Assembly (NCBI GenBank): GCA_023014485.1
Contig: JAJOZX010000996.1
Span: forward strand, 1 to 64,000
Length of the DNA: 64,000 nt
Source of the DNA: Bathynomus jamesi
Lineage: Eukaryota > Arthropoda > Malacostraca > Isopoda > Cirolanidae
Direction of reading: 5' to 3'
Shown: positions 53,629 through 63,981 of the stretch, piece by piece
Layout: every line of letters starts with the position of its first letter
Position numbering within the stretch: the first letter of the stretch is position 1
Made by a program: the position numbers and the translations under genes
Notes under the pieces: model-generated
What the model was told of the DNA's origin: nothing
The model's input: only the letters and a program-made list of their open reading frames with translations
The model's database searches: none

Positions 53629-56600
53629 TAGGGTGATGCAAAAAAGGGGTCAAATTTTTTTTTTTTTCAATTTTCAGGGAGACACCCTCCTATTTTATTC
53701 ATATTCCTAAGAAAGCATTGTATGCGAAATTTGGGGTTGAAAAAGAGAAAATTAGAGGTTGCTACCAAGCTTTAAAAATAAATGTATATCAGTTTGTGCT
53801 CAAAAATATTGTTTTGTTGATATTTTCGCCGGAGCCGGTTTGATATGTACCTAGTTAACCTAGTTTGAAAAAAAACGATGACATTCTAGACTATAGTACG
53901 TAGTGAGCTCATAAAATAGTAAATAATAGGCACGCTGATTTCCGCACCACCCTCTGAGGTACAGCGTATAGCGCATTAACTTTTTTTTATGTGGAAGTTT
54001 CCCCAGTAGGTATATCATAACCACTTATGTATGTTTATTTTCGTTTTTTGTGAAGCAAGAGTAATGTTTTCTTGTTTTTGTTTGAGAGTGACGACCTGTA
54101 ACTTTTAACAATTTGAAGAAGGTATTGTTTCTGCTCTTCATCATTGGTTATCAGTTTGTTGTATTCCTCCATCAGTCGTACACCTCTTTCCGCAATGTCG
54201 TTTACCACTTTGAGTCCATATGCGATATCTCTTGCATTCGCATAACTTTCATCATCATTCCATTCTTCAGCATCTTTTTCAAGAAAAGTGCAAGGCACCT
54301 CTAGGATTTCAAAGAATCTTTTTGTGTTCGCAGTAACGAAATCCTGCAGTTGTTTCTGCCCAGCTGATTCAGGATTTATTGATGCTCGTTTGCTCGGTTT
54401 TGAGTCAACTGGTTTCTGCAGTGCATGCTTCATTTTGTTTTTTGTCTCATGCGAAACAGCTGAATCAAAAAATGCAAGCGCCACAAGCTCCTCAGAGAGG
54501 TACCACAAATGTCTCAAAAACTTATTGAGTGCAGCACTTGCAATTTTGTCATCCTTTTGCTTGTAGAGCTGCAGACTTTGCACAAAATGCAAATCTGAAC
54601 GGGGGGCGCATGAGGGTATGGGTGCCAGGTACCACGATCTGATGTATATCGCAGCTGAAAAGCAGCAAACATCTCTCAGTCCTTTTTCCTCTCTCTCAGT
54701 TAGTTTAAACTGAGATTTAAACATCCAAATTTTAATGCAGTAAATTAGCTTGCCCATCCATCGTGCTCTGTGATAAGCTCCGGGTGCTTTAAAGCTGATT
54801 CCTGACTTGGGGGCACTACCGATGAAAATGAGCGTTAGCTCGAGCAATTCCTTGTAGTCATCACGAGGCTGCTGTTCATCAAGCTGAGCTTGAGCAAATT
54901 GAATGAGTTCTTCAGCATCTGAGATTTTCTCTGCAATGTTAGGGTCATCTGTTGCTGTTTGGTAATTGTTCTTGTCAATTTCCACCCACTTTGCTTTGAA
55001 TCTCTTAAACAGTTGTATGTCAGGGCCACTAGAAGATGGCAAGGAGACAGAAACTGCAGCTTCTAACACTATTTCGAAAATACGATGTCGGCAAGCCAGC
55101 CACAGCATATCTTTATCCAATCTTTGCTCTAGTAACATACAAGCCACTCTTAGAACCTGTGTTGGAGGCAGTGGTGTCAAAACACATGCCCTTCACTTGG
55201 TCAGATATATTCCACTCCAATACTAACTGATGGACAGCATCTGCAATGTTTTGACCAGTTCCTCTGGCAAGTTTGGGAATACCAAGAAGCTGATCAACTC
55301 CTTGGCCGGAAATTAGAACTGGCAGTCGATCAACATTTTCATGACCAGTAATATCTTCCAGTAGTTTGCCGTCCCAATGTATTTGGAGAGGGCAATTTGT
55401 TTCGAAATCCTGCTTCAAATTTTCTGCCATTGTCTTGCGGTTCCTTTGTCTTGCTCTCCGTATCGATGAATAGCTAACACTGTATTCTTCAGGGTTTTGC
55501 CCAAGAGCATTGATTGTTGGGATCAAGATTTCCGAAGCAGCTCTATCACTTACTTTTGCAGCATCAAGAGATACAAGCATTGAAGAATCCATAAGCTTTG
55601 CACTCTTAGACTTTGATCTACTTTGTCTCGAAGTTGATGGCTGCTGAGGGTCAGCAACAAATTCTTCTTCTGATTTTGAACTATCTTCATTCAAACTTGA
55701 AGGACTTGAACTTGAGAGCACTGCTGCTTCGAAAACGGCTGTTTCCCTCTTTCTTTTCTTTTCAAGCAATGTTTCCTTTTCTCTAGCAATCTCTTCCATT
55801 TGTGAAAAAACTTTATCCACTCCAGACATTTTGCCTTTTCTTCCTTTTTGTCGTTGCAGCATCAAAAACTCACGATCTTCATCTATCTTTATCATGTCAA
55901 GAGCACTTGCATGTGCAATGTCAAACAGATCTTGCAAGTCATTTTGCCAGCTCTCTTGTTTTTGAAGTAGTGCAGGTGATTGCTTCTTCTTATTATTTCT
56001 GTTCTTCTTTAGTTTCTCCCACTCGTTGAAAAGTTTCTTTACTCTCTCCACGACATGACATTTCAACACTGTTGGGATGCGTGCCTTTTCCCACACATCC
56101 ATAACATCTCTAGCAGTCAACAAAGCCGCTGTTTTCACATGTTGCGTTTTATTGATCTTGTAGTTCATAAACAATGCTAATGTTTCCCTTTTAGATGGAA
56201 GCTGGGTTTCTTTGAAGGACTCTGTAGGATGTCCTATGAGCCAAACAACTGTTTTGTGACACGTATGCCGCTCCATGAGTGCAACTCAGCAACTGCTATA
56301 CAACCACTCTCAGCGAAGGCAGCAAAGATACTGAGTCAGTGACGCCGCACTTACACTGACGCGGCCGCCACAGTGACGTCACAGCAAAGAAATGATTCTA
56401 GAATGTTCGGCCACGGCGTCTATAGCAATGAAAGGGATGAGAAGGTTTACGGAAAGAGGTTCAGAGTCTGTTATGACTGCTATATGTTGCTGACTACCAT
56501 TTTTGATGAAATCTGCAAAATAAATAAATGTACAATAAATACAAACTGAAAAATAACAATATACAAAATGTTCAATGGATGGTAGCAACCTCTAAAATGT

Positions 56601-56706
56601 CTTCAATTGTGCTGAAATTTTGCATGTTCAGTTTTTACACTAAATTAAATAAAATTAGAGGGTGTCTTCAAGTTTTTGAAATGATAAGTTATTTTGCATC
56701 ACCCTA
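53629..56706 (-). mobile_element. TAGGG-2: second TAGGG-type DNA transposon
   Basis: Inverted termini TAGGGTGATGCAAAA (left) and TTTTGCATCACCCTA (right). Flanks are ATATATAT on both sides (53621-53628, 56707-56714), consistent with an 8-bp duplication, though low in information because the target is an (AT)n tract. 3078 bp, one minus-strand gene. Confidence 0.88.
54035..56276 (-). pseudogene. TAGGG-2 putative DDE transposase (one frameshift)
   Basis: ORF 55113-56276 (387 aa) starts MERHTCHKTVVWLIGHPTES, a better start than any downstream Met. It contains RDVMDVWEKARIPT, a basic coiled coil, a Ser-rich acidic linker, LQIHWDGKLLED (first candidate Asp) and MCFDTTASNTGSKSG (second). A one-base frameshift near 55147 passes to ORF 54035-55180 with LACRHRIFEIVLEA (CxxH), SGPDIQLFKRFKAKW, RDDYKELLELTLIFIG, AYHRARWMGKLIY, FLRHLWYLSEELVALAFFDS and VVNDIAERGVRLMEEYN (candidate Glu). 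Collinear with TAGGG-1 throughout the C-terminal half; ~730 aa if read through. No intron is apparent. Confidence 0.8.
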
Positions 56707-56714
56707 ATATATAT

Positions 56715-57282
56715 ACACTGGTTTTCTTGCCAATCACAATTATATCTATTGTTTTATACCAGTATTATGGATATTATACCAGTACCTGTGATATTGAAAC
56801 TAGCATATATGCTCTACCCAATCTAGTGATAATTCTTCCATAGAAATGAAGGTTAACCAACATTAGGTTAACAAAAAGGTTCAAAAAAAGGTGAATTTTT
56901 TTTTTCTATCTGGAATATATATACTGGTACTCTTGCCTATCACAATTATGTATATTGTTTGAAATGAGGAAGAATGGTTTATGTTCTAGTTAAAAAATAT
57001 AGGTATATACATATAAAAAATGAGTTTGTTTTTCCTTTCTATTATATACTTTTTGTGTAATTCATTTTTTCTAAAAGATGACTATATACATATACTAGGT
57101 ATAACTGTATAAGCATGGTAGTATAGTAAATTATAGGTAATACTAATATACTTATTAGATTAAAGGAAGAAAAATATGGAATAAGTTTAAAACAATAAAA
57201 AACAAAAAAAATAGACTATCTTCGTTTTAAACAAAAAAAATGACAAAAAAAACAACACAATAAAAAACGACTCACATCACTA
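56715..57282. other. Element X right portion, non-coding
   Basis: AT-rich. ATATACACTGG..TTGCCAATCACAATTAT occurs twice (56708-56745, 56918-56950), indicating an internal tandem duplication. No gene seen. Confidence 0.6.
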
Positions 57283-57290
57283 GTTGTGGT

Positions 57291-57779
57291 GCACATACCT
57301 TGCAACTTGCTATTTGCGATGGATTGAGAGATAAACATGCTACCTCTCTCATAGGTAAGTTGAGACAGGTTGTAGTAGCAGCAAGAAACCCAAAAGTGGA
57401 AGAAATAATTAAAAGATGTGCAGGCAAGGTTGCTATTTTAGATCAACCTACTCGATGGGGCAGCACTTATTTAATGATAGAGCGCTTATTAGAATTAAAA
57501 CCTGTACTCTTGGACATGGCAAATTCAAATGTGAATCTTTCAGAAATAATGTGGGAACAAGCAAGAAGATTGGAAAGAGTACTGTACCAGCCATATATAG
57601 TAACAAAAAAAATTCAAAGTGAAGATTTGACTCCCGGTCAATTTTTGAGAGAGTGGAAATCTTTGATGTATTTTCTTTCCAAGATAGAAGGCACCATAGC
57701 TGATGACATTAAAAGTTCCATGGAAAGGAGAGAAAATATTTTACTTGATAATGAAGTATTGCTTGCTGCTGTTTATATA
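57291..57779 (+). pseudogene. hAT-D transposase, part 3
   Basis: In frame with part 2 after removal of element X: AHTLQLAICDGLRDKHATSL, then VVVAARNPKVEEII, LDQPTRWGSTYLMIERLLELK (the hAT W-S-Y/R-W-NST region), FLSKIEGTIADDIKSS and NEVLLAAVYI. It ends where a mariner inserted at TA. The uninterrupted reading across the junction gives AAVYIDPRY, a conserved hAT motif. Confidence 0.92.
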
Positions 57780-58707
57780 CAGGGTGGGCGGAAAGTAGCT
57801 CCCTATTTTGGATTGGTAAAAAAATACGTATATTATCCATTTATTTCAGAAGAAATAATATGAAAAGGTAGGCATACATGGTAGGTTTTCTCTAAAATTC
57901 AATGTGGGCTCCAACTCTTTCCACCAGCTTCTGGAGCCGCCCAGGAATGGCGTCCACTGACTTTAGCAGGAACTCCGGCGGGATGGAGGACATGACTTCC
58001 CGAATTCGGTCCTCCAGTTCTTCCAATGTCCTCGGTTTGGTGCGGTAGACTTCTTCCTTTACCCACCCCTAAAGAAAGAAGTCGCACGGTTACCGCTGAA
58101 AAACGGCAGAATTGGTTCAGTGTAACGGTGTGGTGTGGTATGACCTCAGATCAGGTTGTGGGCCCGTTCCTTCTGCGCAACACCATGAATGCTGAGCGGT
58201 ACCTTGCTATGTTGCGAAACGAGGTCTGGCCGGTTGTCAGCACATGGGAGAACATCGACGATCTGATATTTATGCAAGATGGCGCCCCTCCGCACTTCGC
58301 TCTTGTTGTCCGTGAGTGGCTGGATGCCCACTTCCCTTGGCGTTGGATGGGTTGTCGTGGTCCACATCAATGGCCAGCCAGGAGCCCCGACTTGACACCG
58401 TGCGACTTCTTTCTTTGGGGGTGGGTAAAGGAAGAAGTCTACCGCACCAAACCGAGGACATTGGAAGAACTGGAGGACCGAATTCGGGAAGTCATGTCCT
58501 CCATCCCGCCGGAGTTCCTGCTAAAGTCAGTGGACGCCATTCCTGGGCGGCTCCAGAAGCTGGTGGAAAGAGTTGGAGCCCACATTGAATTTTATAGAAA
58601 ACCTACCATGTATGCCTACCTTTTCATATTATTTCTTCTGAAATAAATGGATAATATACGTATTTTTTTACCAATCCAAAATAGGGAGCTACTTTCCGCC
58701 CACCCTG
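57780..58707. mobile_element. Hairpin mariner derivative (DD41D type)
   Basis: 928 bp flanked by TA (57778-57779, 58708-58709). Termini CAGGGTGGGCGGAAAG are inverted. The arms are unusually long: 57780-58090 is the near-perfect reverse complement of 58397-58707 (311 bp), leaving a 306-bp spacer. The left arm is an inverted copy of the transposase C-terminal coding end, so the original N-terminal half has been replaced. Confidence 0.92.
58091..58646 (+). pseudogene. Mariner-like transposase, C-terminal half
   Basis: The spacer and right arm encode RQNWFSVTVWCGMTSDQVVG, FMQDGAPPHFALVVREWLD, WPARSPDLTPCDFFLWGWVKEEVY and LEELEDRIREVM. The second catalytic Asp (MQDGAPPH) and third (TPCDFFLW) are separated by 41 residues, i.e. 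DD41D, the spacing reported for rosa-like mariners. The first Asp and the HTH DNA-binding domain are missing because the left half is an inverted duplicate. The open frame back to 58026 is just the complement of the duplicate. Confidence 0.85.
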
Positions 58708-58709
58708 TA

Positions 58710-59263
58710 GATCCTAGATATAGATGCTTATTAACATCTGAACAGGTAGTTAAAGCCAAGGATGCCCTATGCAATATAGCAATCAGAATGAAAAGTAACC
58801 TAGACCTTTCAAATAAAGTCTATTAAGAGAGGAATGTGGAACAGAGATTATTGCATCATCATCAAATTCATCATCTCCTTCCACCACTTCTGATGTCAGC
58901 GAGTTTGATTTTGAAAAAATTATTGATATTCAACATGGTAAGAAATCAAAATGTCCTCGTTTAGAAAGTGAACTAATACCACCTCTCAGTCCAATGTGTA
59001 CCCTCAAATTGCAAGTTGAGGAATCTTTTCCTGAGATTGAAAAATTTGACCGTTCGTCAAAACTGTCTTTTGAACAAGTAATAGAAAGGTATCCTAAAGT
59101 TATAAGAGATGTTGCAAATCATCTAGTAGCTATGCCTTCAACACAAGTCAGTGTTGAACTGCTATTTTCAGCACTGAAAATTTTAAAATCTGATTTAAGG
59201 GCACGTATGAAAGAAGATATTGTTGAGGCTATGTTATTTTTAAGAACAAATGTTTATAAGTAA
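58710..59263 (+). pseudogene. hAT-D transposase, part 4 (dimerisation domain)
   Basis: Continues DPRYRCLLTSEQVVKAKDALCN. A frameshift near 58825-58838 moves to ECGTEIIASSS...DVSEFDFEKIID and LSFEQVIERYPKVIRDVANHLVAMPSTQVSVELLFSALKILKSDLRARM. This is the C-terminal hAT dimerisation segment, with E in SVELLFS at the position of the third catalytic residue (usual SERVFS). Stop at 59261-59263. Confidence 0.9.
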
Positions 59264-59800
59264 ACTTAGATAAATAATTTTAATTCATAATTTTTTTTAT
59301 GGAAACAGATTTACAAGGAGAATATCTTGATTTTATGTTTAAAAATTAGTTTCCTACCTTAGCTACATTAGTAAAAATTTCTGCAAAAGTTATTATTTTG
59401 CTTTCATTTTTTAATACAAGGAGTATTATGATTTATGATACTGTAAATGTATCATTGAATTTGCAAACTTTTTAATATGTAATTTGAACTTTAAAGATAA
59501 AGTCTGATTTAAGGTTACACTTAAAAAAAATATAATTGAGGCCATCTTGTTTTAAAAAAAAAAATTATAAATAAACTTAGTAATTTTCATTTTCAATTAT
59601 TTTAAGGAAACAGATTTACAAGAAGAATATCTTGATTTTATGTTTAAAATTAGTTTGATTATACCTTAGCTAGAATAAAAAAAATTTTGCATTAGTTTTC
59701 ATTTGTTAATCCAAGGAGTAGTATTGATTTTATAAGTGTAGGGTAAATGATTTTGTAAATTTTCTTTTATAATATGTATTAGTAGTTTGAACTTTTGACT
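59170..59800 (+). repeat. Diverged ~314-bp tandem duplication of hAT-D 3' end
   Basis: TCTGATTTAAGG at 59189 recurs at 59503, and the following ~280 bp aligns (GGAAACAGATTTACAAG, GAATATCTTGATTTTATG). The second copy is mutated and non-coding. It extends the hAT-D 3' UTR. 59800-60300 is AT-rich with nothing recognisable. Confidence 0.8.
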
Positions 59801-60413
59801 TTTAGTTGAATTGCTTTTGTTAATTAAATTACAAAACTTTTTGACTAAAAGAAAATCTCTTTTTAAGTAAATAATATAACCTATTAAAAATTTAAAAACT
59901 GAATTTTTTGAAATATTCAGCTCTTTTTCAAGCCAAGTTGGCTTTCATGAAGCTTTCAAGTTTCAACACTTAAAAAAAGATGCATATATTATCTCAGAAA
60001 GTTTGATTGTTACTATTTTCCATACGAGAATTCTTAAGTTTGAACTTTGAACTAATTAGGAGGCAAGTTTCTCTAATTTATATAAGTTACCATTGTTAAT
60101 AAGTATTTAATATCATTTAGTTTTCATCATTTTCCTTTAGTTATTTAAATAACTTCATTCTATCATTATATTTGCCTAATTTAAAATCATAAGAAATTTA
60201 AATTTTGAGTATTAAAGTGATTTAATAATAAAATATTTTTGTGCAATATTTTAAATTGGACAATTAGTTATATAAATCTAGATATTTATTTTATAATTAA
60301 CAGAATTTAATATAAAAGAGCCAGAGCCGGAGCCAGACTATAAAAAATTTCTGCTCCGGAGCCGGAGTCGGAGCCAGAAGTTTTTTTACCGGCTCCGAAA
60401 CCCTGGCTAAAAG

Positions 60414-62587
60414 GAAACTATGGAAACATTAGCTGGGGTCAGGATGTGTCTTCAGAAACAAAGATCGCAGAACATCCAGTGCACACATCCATCATCAACA
60501 ACATTACACTCCAAACTGACACATTTCCACCTCATTGCCACATTTTATAGGCAATCATGTGGCAGAATATATAAATACATGACTTTTATAACTAAAAAGC
60601 TGGTTTTCATGGAGCCATGAAAGTAATACTTAACCCTCAAGTCAGCTAAGTAATATACAACTTCACTGTAACTATTTTGTGGGGAGTTCTTTTAAGTAAA
60701 GTTCATGGTATTAGGACTGATGTGTGACCATTGGCTACTTTACCCTATACTGTTGCTATATTTTAATTTAGGTAGGTAATTGTTTAGGCAGTATCCTATT
60801 TTGGCATCCCAAATTATTCAACTAACCCAAAATAAATGAATACGGTAGCATCCCAAATTATTTAACAGTATTAGCTTTGTTTTGATGCAAAAAAAAAACC
60901 TTTTTTCTATGTGAAACTTACAATATGATATTAGAGTGGGTTTTTATTATCATTTTGTTTTGATGAATTATTTTTGTTGATTTCTTATGAGAAAACATGG
61001 GTGGAATGCCCAGTTAGGTCAACTGTGCCTTTGATGATTGGTTAGGCTAAGTTGTGATATTTTTGTTAGTTTAAATGAAAATATCATGATGACAACCTAA
61101 CCAATTGTCAAGGGTGTACAGTTGACCTAACTGGGTAGTCAATAATTTTCACGTTGGTTTTGATTAATTTTAAGCAACTTTTACCAAAAATGTGAACATT
61201 TATGTTTAATACATAGACAAGTGTATCACACAGAATACTGCACTATTGTACATGTCAGGAAGTGACTAAATATACACATTTGCCAATTGCTTGTATTCAG
61301 GATGCTATTTGTTTATTTTGTAATTTTTATTTTAAATAATTTGGGATGGATGCCAAAATAGGATATTATTGTTTAGAATAACTCCAAACTTCAATTTTCA
61401 TAAATTATGTATTCATAGACATAGGCATATGGGACAAGGGGTCTGAGGGTGCTGCAGCCCCCCCTAGATTCGCAAGTTTCCAAATATTTTTGGGCAAAGT
61501 CCCAAAACAATGGTGGAAAAATTGGAGTTTATTAAAATTAGACTCAGATGTAGTAGCTAATTAAACCAAACAATAAATTATGCAACTTATAAAAACAAAT
61601 TTGTTGCTTTATGTATTTCTTAAAATTTTTGGAGCAAGTGTAGTTTGTCCCTGTGATGCAAAAGGGGAGACAAAGTGCACTAGGTCAAAGTTAGGGAATA
61701 TAAACTATACTAGGATCTTTAGGAGGCATTTTTTTAAATGAATCCATCAAATAAAATGTTAAAATTAATTGGTTAGGTTGTCATAATATTTTCGCTAGTT
61801 TTAATGTTTTATTTGATTAGGTATACACAGACAAAGTTAGGGAATGCAAACTACACTAGGATAATGTAGGGGAACATAAACTATATTATGCACCACAAGG
61901 GGACATAAACTACACTTGCTCTAAGTTTTTTGTTATGTAATTTCATTTTTGAGGTACTCCTGCAATCTTTTCAATTTATGTTATCTGATGACAGAAAAAT
62001 TTGGTGTTTTGTTAGTTATTTTTTTCTAGAATATGCATGAAAAATATGTATATTTTATAATGCTCTGTGAATATATATGCATTATTGCAACAAAATCTTT
62101 CATTTCCTTGCCATGTTAAGTTCACTATATTGGCATTGTAAAATTTGGGCACCTTGAAAATTTTTCAGACAAATTACGAGCCACTCCCCTGAAAAAGTGA
62201 AAGTTTTAATGAAAATATCATGACAACCTAACTAGTTGTCAAGGGTGTACAGTTGACCTAACTGGGCATTCAATAATTTTCCTCTAGGTTTTGATTAATT
62301 TTAAGCAACCTTTACCTAATAACACTGGCCAACAAAATGAAACTTTTTTTTCTCATCACAAACATGATCATACTTTTCTTAATGCATTTTTTGCGCTGAT
62401 TCCGAATCTGGTTTTATTTTTTTTCTAGCACGTAATATAGATACACTGGTTTTGATATTTTTAAGTTTTTGATATTGCTATAAGAAAATTTATGGATGTA
62501 TAGATCACACTTAGGAATGCTAAACAACAAATACATCATATACCTTATTCAATGTACTTATAAATAAAGAATATATACATTATTTTA
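60414..62587. other. Non-coding stretch with foldback repeats
   Basis: No supported gene. 60998-61145 is a hairpin of the AACTGTACGCCC/GGTTAGGTTAAG family, and a further arm lies at 62205-62275. A segment at 61440-61480 (GGGTGCTGCAGCCCCCCCTAG) looks like a transposon terminus, but no partner is seen. 61680-61720, 61830-61880 and 61870-61920 are related AAACTACACTAGG repeats. 62326-62350 (ACACTGGCCAACAAAATG) could be the end of the element whose gene follows. Confidence 0.55.
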
Positions 62588-63981
62588 TTAAAAGCGCTGT
62601 GAGTGTGATTTCCTTTTGTAAATTTGGCCTGGATTGTCACGATACAGCATCCAACAATGGTCTGCCATCATGCTTTCATTCCAATATCCTTGGTAGCGCT
62701 TCTCCATCATCTGAATATCTTGATGGAAGTGCTCTCCTTGCTCGTCACTCACTGCACCAAGGTTTTCAGGAAAGAAATCTAAGTGGGAATGCAGGAAGTG
62801 AATTTTTAATGACATTCGACACTCCATTTCTTTGAAGGCATCAAGGAGGTTCTTGACTCCATCCTTATACGCAGGTGACTTGTTGCTTCCAAGAAAGTTT
62901 TCACATATCCATTTGAACTCCAGCCAAGCCTTCAATTCCAGCGGACTTAGGACTTTTTCAAATTCAGTGTCATTCAAAACCTCCCTTATTTGTGGCCCAA
63001 CAAAAATTCCTTCCTTCAATTTTGCTGCAGTAACCTTCGGAAATTTCCTTGAAAGGTATTGGAACCCTTCAGAATTGACTTTACCCATTGCTTTAACAAA
63101 ATTCTTCATTAAACCAAGTTTAATGTGAAGAGGTGGCAGATAGATCTTTTGGGGATCCACTAAAGGGACAGACTGGACATTGCTTATCCCTGGGACATAT
63201 GTGTACCTAAGTGGCCAGTCACTTTGGTGTAATGTTCTATAGTGGCGCGACTGTCCCACCAGCAAGGGAAACAACAAAATTTTGTGAATCCTCATTGCAT
63301 ACCCATAAGCATTCCTATAACTTTTAGATCTTCACAAACATTCCATTGATGACTGTCGTATTTGATTGCCTTAAGTAGTATATCCATATTGTCATATGTC
63401 TCTCTTAGATGGACGGAATGGGCAATGGGGATGGATGGCATTATATTACCATTATGCAAAAGAACTGCTTTCAGGCTTCTCTGCGACGAATCAATAAAGA
63501 GGCGCCACTCAGATGCCACATACGTCTGAGATATGGCTGTAAATAGTCCATTGATGTCATGGCAATAACAGAGAGGACTGTCTACTGAAAAGAATGCTGT
63601 TCATTCAGAATTCCGCTTTCGGTAGTAACTAATACGAACATTGTTCTCAAGTAAATTGTTCTCCTTTAGTCTTGAGGCGAGAAGCTCTGATTTCTCTTTA
63701 GACAGCGATAAGTCTCTAACAAGATCATTCAACTGTCCTTGGGTTAACTTTTTAGGCTCTAAATGTCTACCTTCAAAAGTGTACTCTGGTTCTGTAGATG
63801 GTCCGGAAACGCCAGTTGCACCTTCATCACTTTCCATGTCATCTATGATAGAATCTAGCCTATCACTTGGGGGAATTGGAATGGGCAATGTTTCATCATG
63901 TTTTACTGGTCTACGTGCTGAATCCAAGTTTGGATATGCAATCTGGTATTTGTTCTTGGCAGAAAACCCCATTAAGTTCAC
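62588..63981 (-). pseudogene. Multicopy arthropod family protein, probable transposon-derived
   Basis: Read from 63981: LDSIIDDMES...LTQGQLNDLVRDLSLSKEKSELLASRLKENNLL, then RISYYRKRNSE, a TGA, AFFSVDSPLCYCHDINGLF, ASEWRLFIDSSQRSLKAVLLHNGN, IPIAHSVHLRETYDNM, HQWNVCEDLKVIGMLMGMQ, a second TGA, GFTKFCCFPCWWDSRATIEHY, then after a frameshift near 63225 LVDPQKIYLPPLHIKLGLMKNFVKAMG, FVGPQIREVL, LGAVSDEQGEHFHQDIQMMEKRYQG and MMADHCWML. I recognise this as a protein found in many near-identical copies in arthropod genomes. A conserved Asp (CEDLKV), paired cysteines and a His-x-Asp/Glu-rich C-terminus suggest a transposase origin, which is unproven. The N-terminal end may lie beyond the window. Confidence 0.7.

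Larger units (their letters stand above)
50908..57282. mobile_element. hAT-like element X (TAGTGATGT termini), holding TAGGG-2
   Basis: Termini TAGTGATGT (50908) and ACATCACTA (ending 57282). Perfect 8-bp duplication GTTGTGGT at 50900-50907 and 57283-57290. Its own sequence is about 3.3 kb once TAGGG-2 is removed. No transposase is evident. A 53050-53225 stretch reads ISQNAKFQESEVKHGATLAS...MEIESDNQS before a stop and may be a transposase C-terminal remnant. A related copy of 53130-53300 lies at 56770-56910. Confidence 0.85.
46166..60405 (+). mobile_element. hAT-D: hAT transposon carrying four nested elements
   Basis: Terminal inverted repeats CAGGGTTTCGGAGCCGG (left) and its complement at the right end (GGCTCCGAAACCCTG) are followed inside by GGAGCC/GGCTCC-rich subterminal repeats. 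The 8-bp duplication GCTAAAAG is at 46158-46165 and 60406-60413. Its transposase gene reads on the plus strand in four pieces (46699, 50522, 57291, 58710). Without insertions it would be about 3.7 kb, normal for hAT. Confidence 0.95.

Noticed and set aside
62588..63981. TGA readthrough or selenocysteine recoding
   Set aside because: Both TGA codons occur with a frameshift in the same gene and no SECIS-like structure was noticed; ordinary pseudogene decay is simpler.
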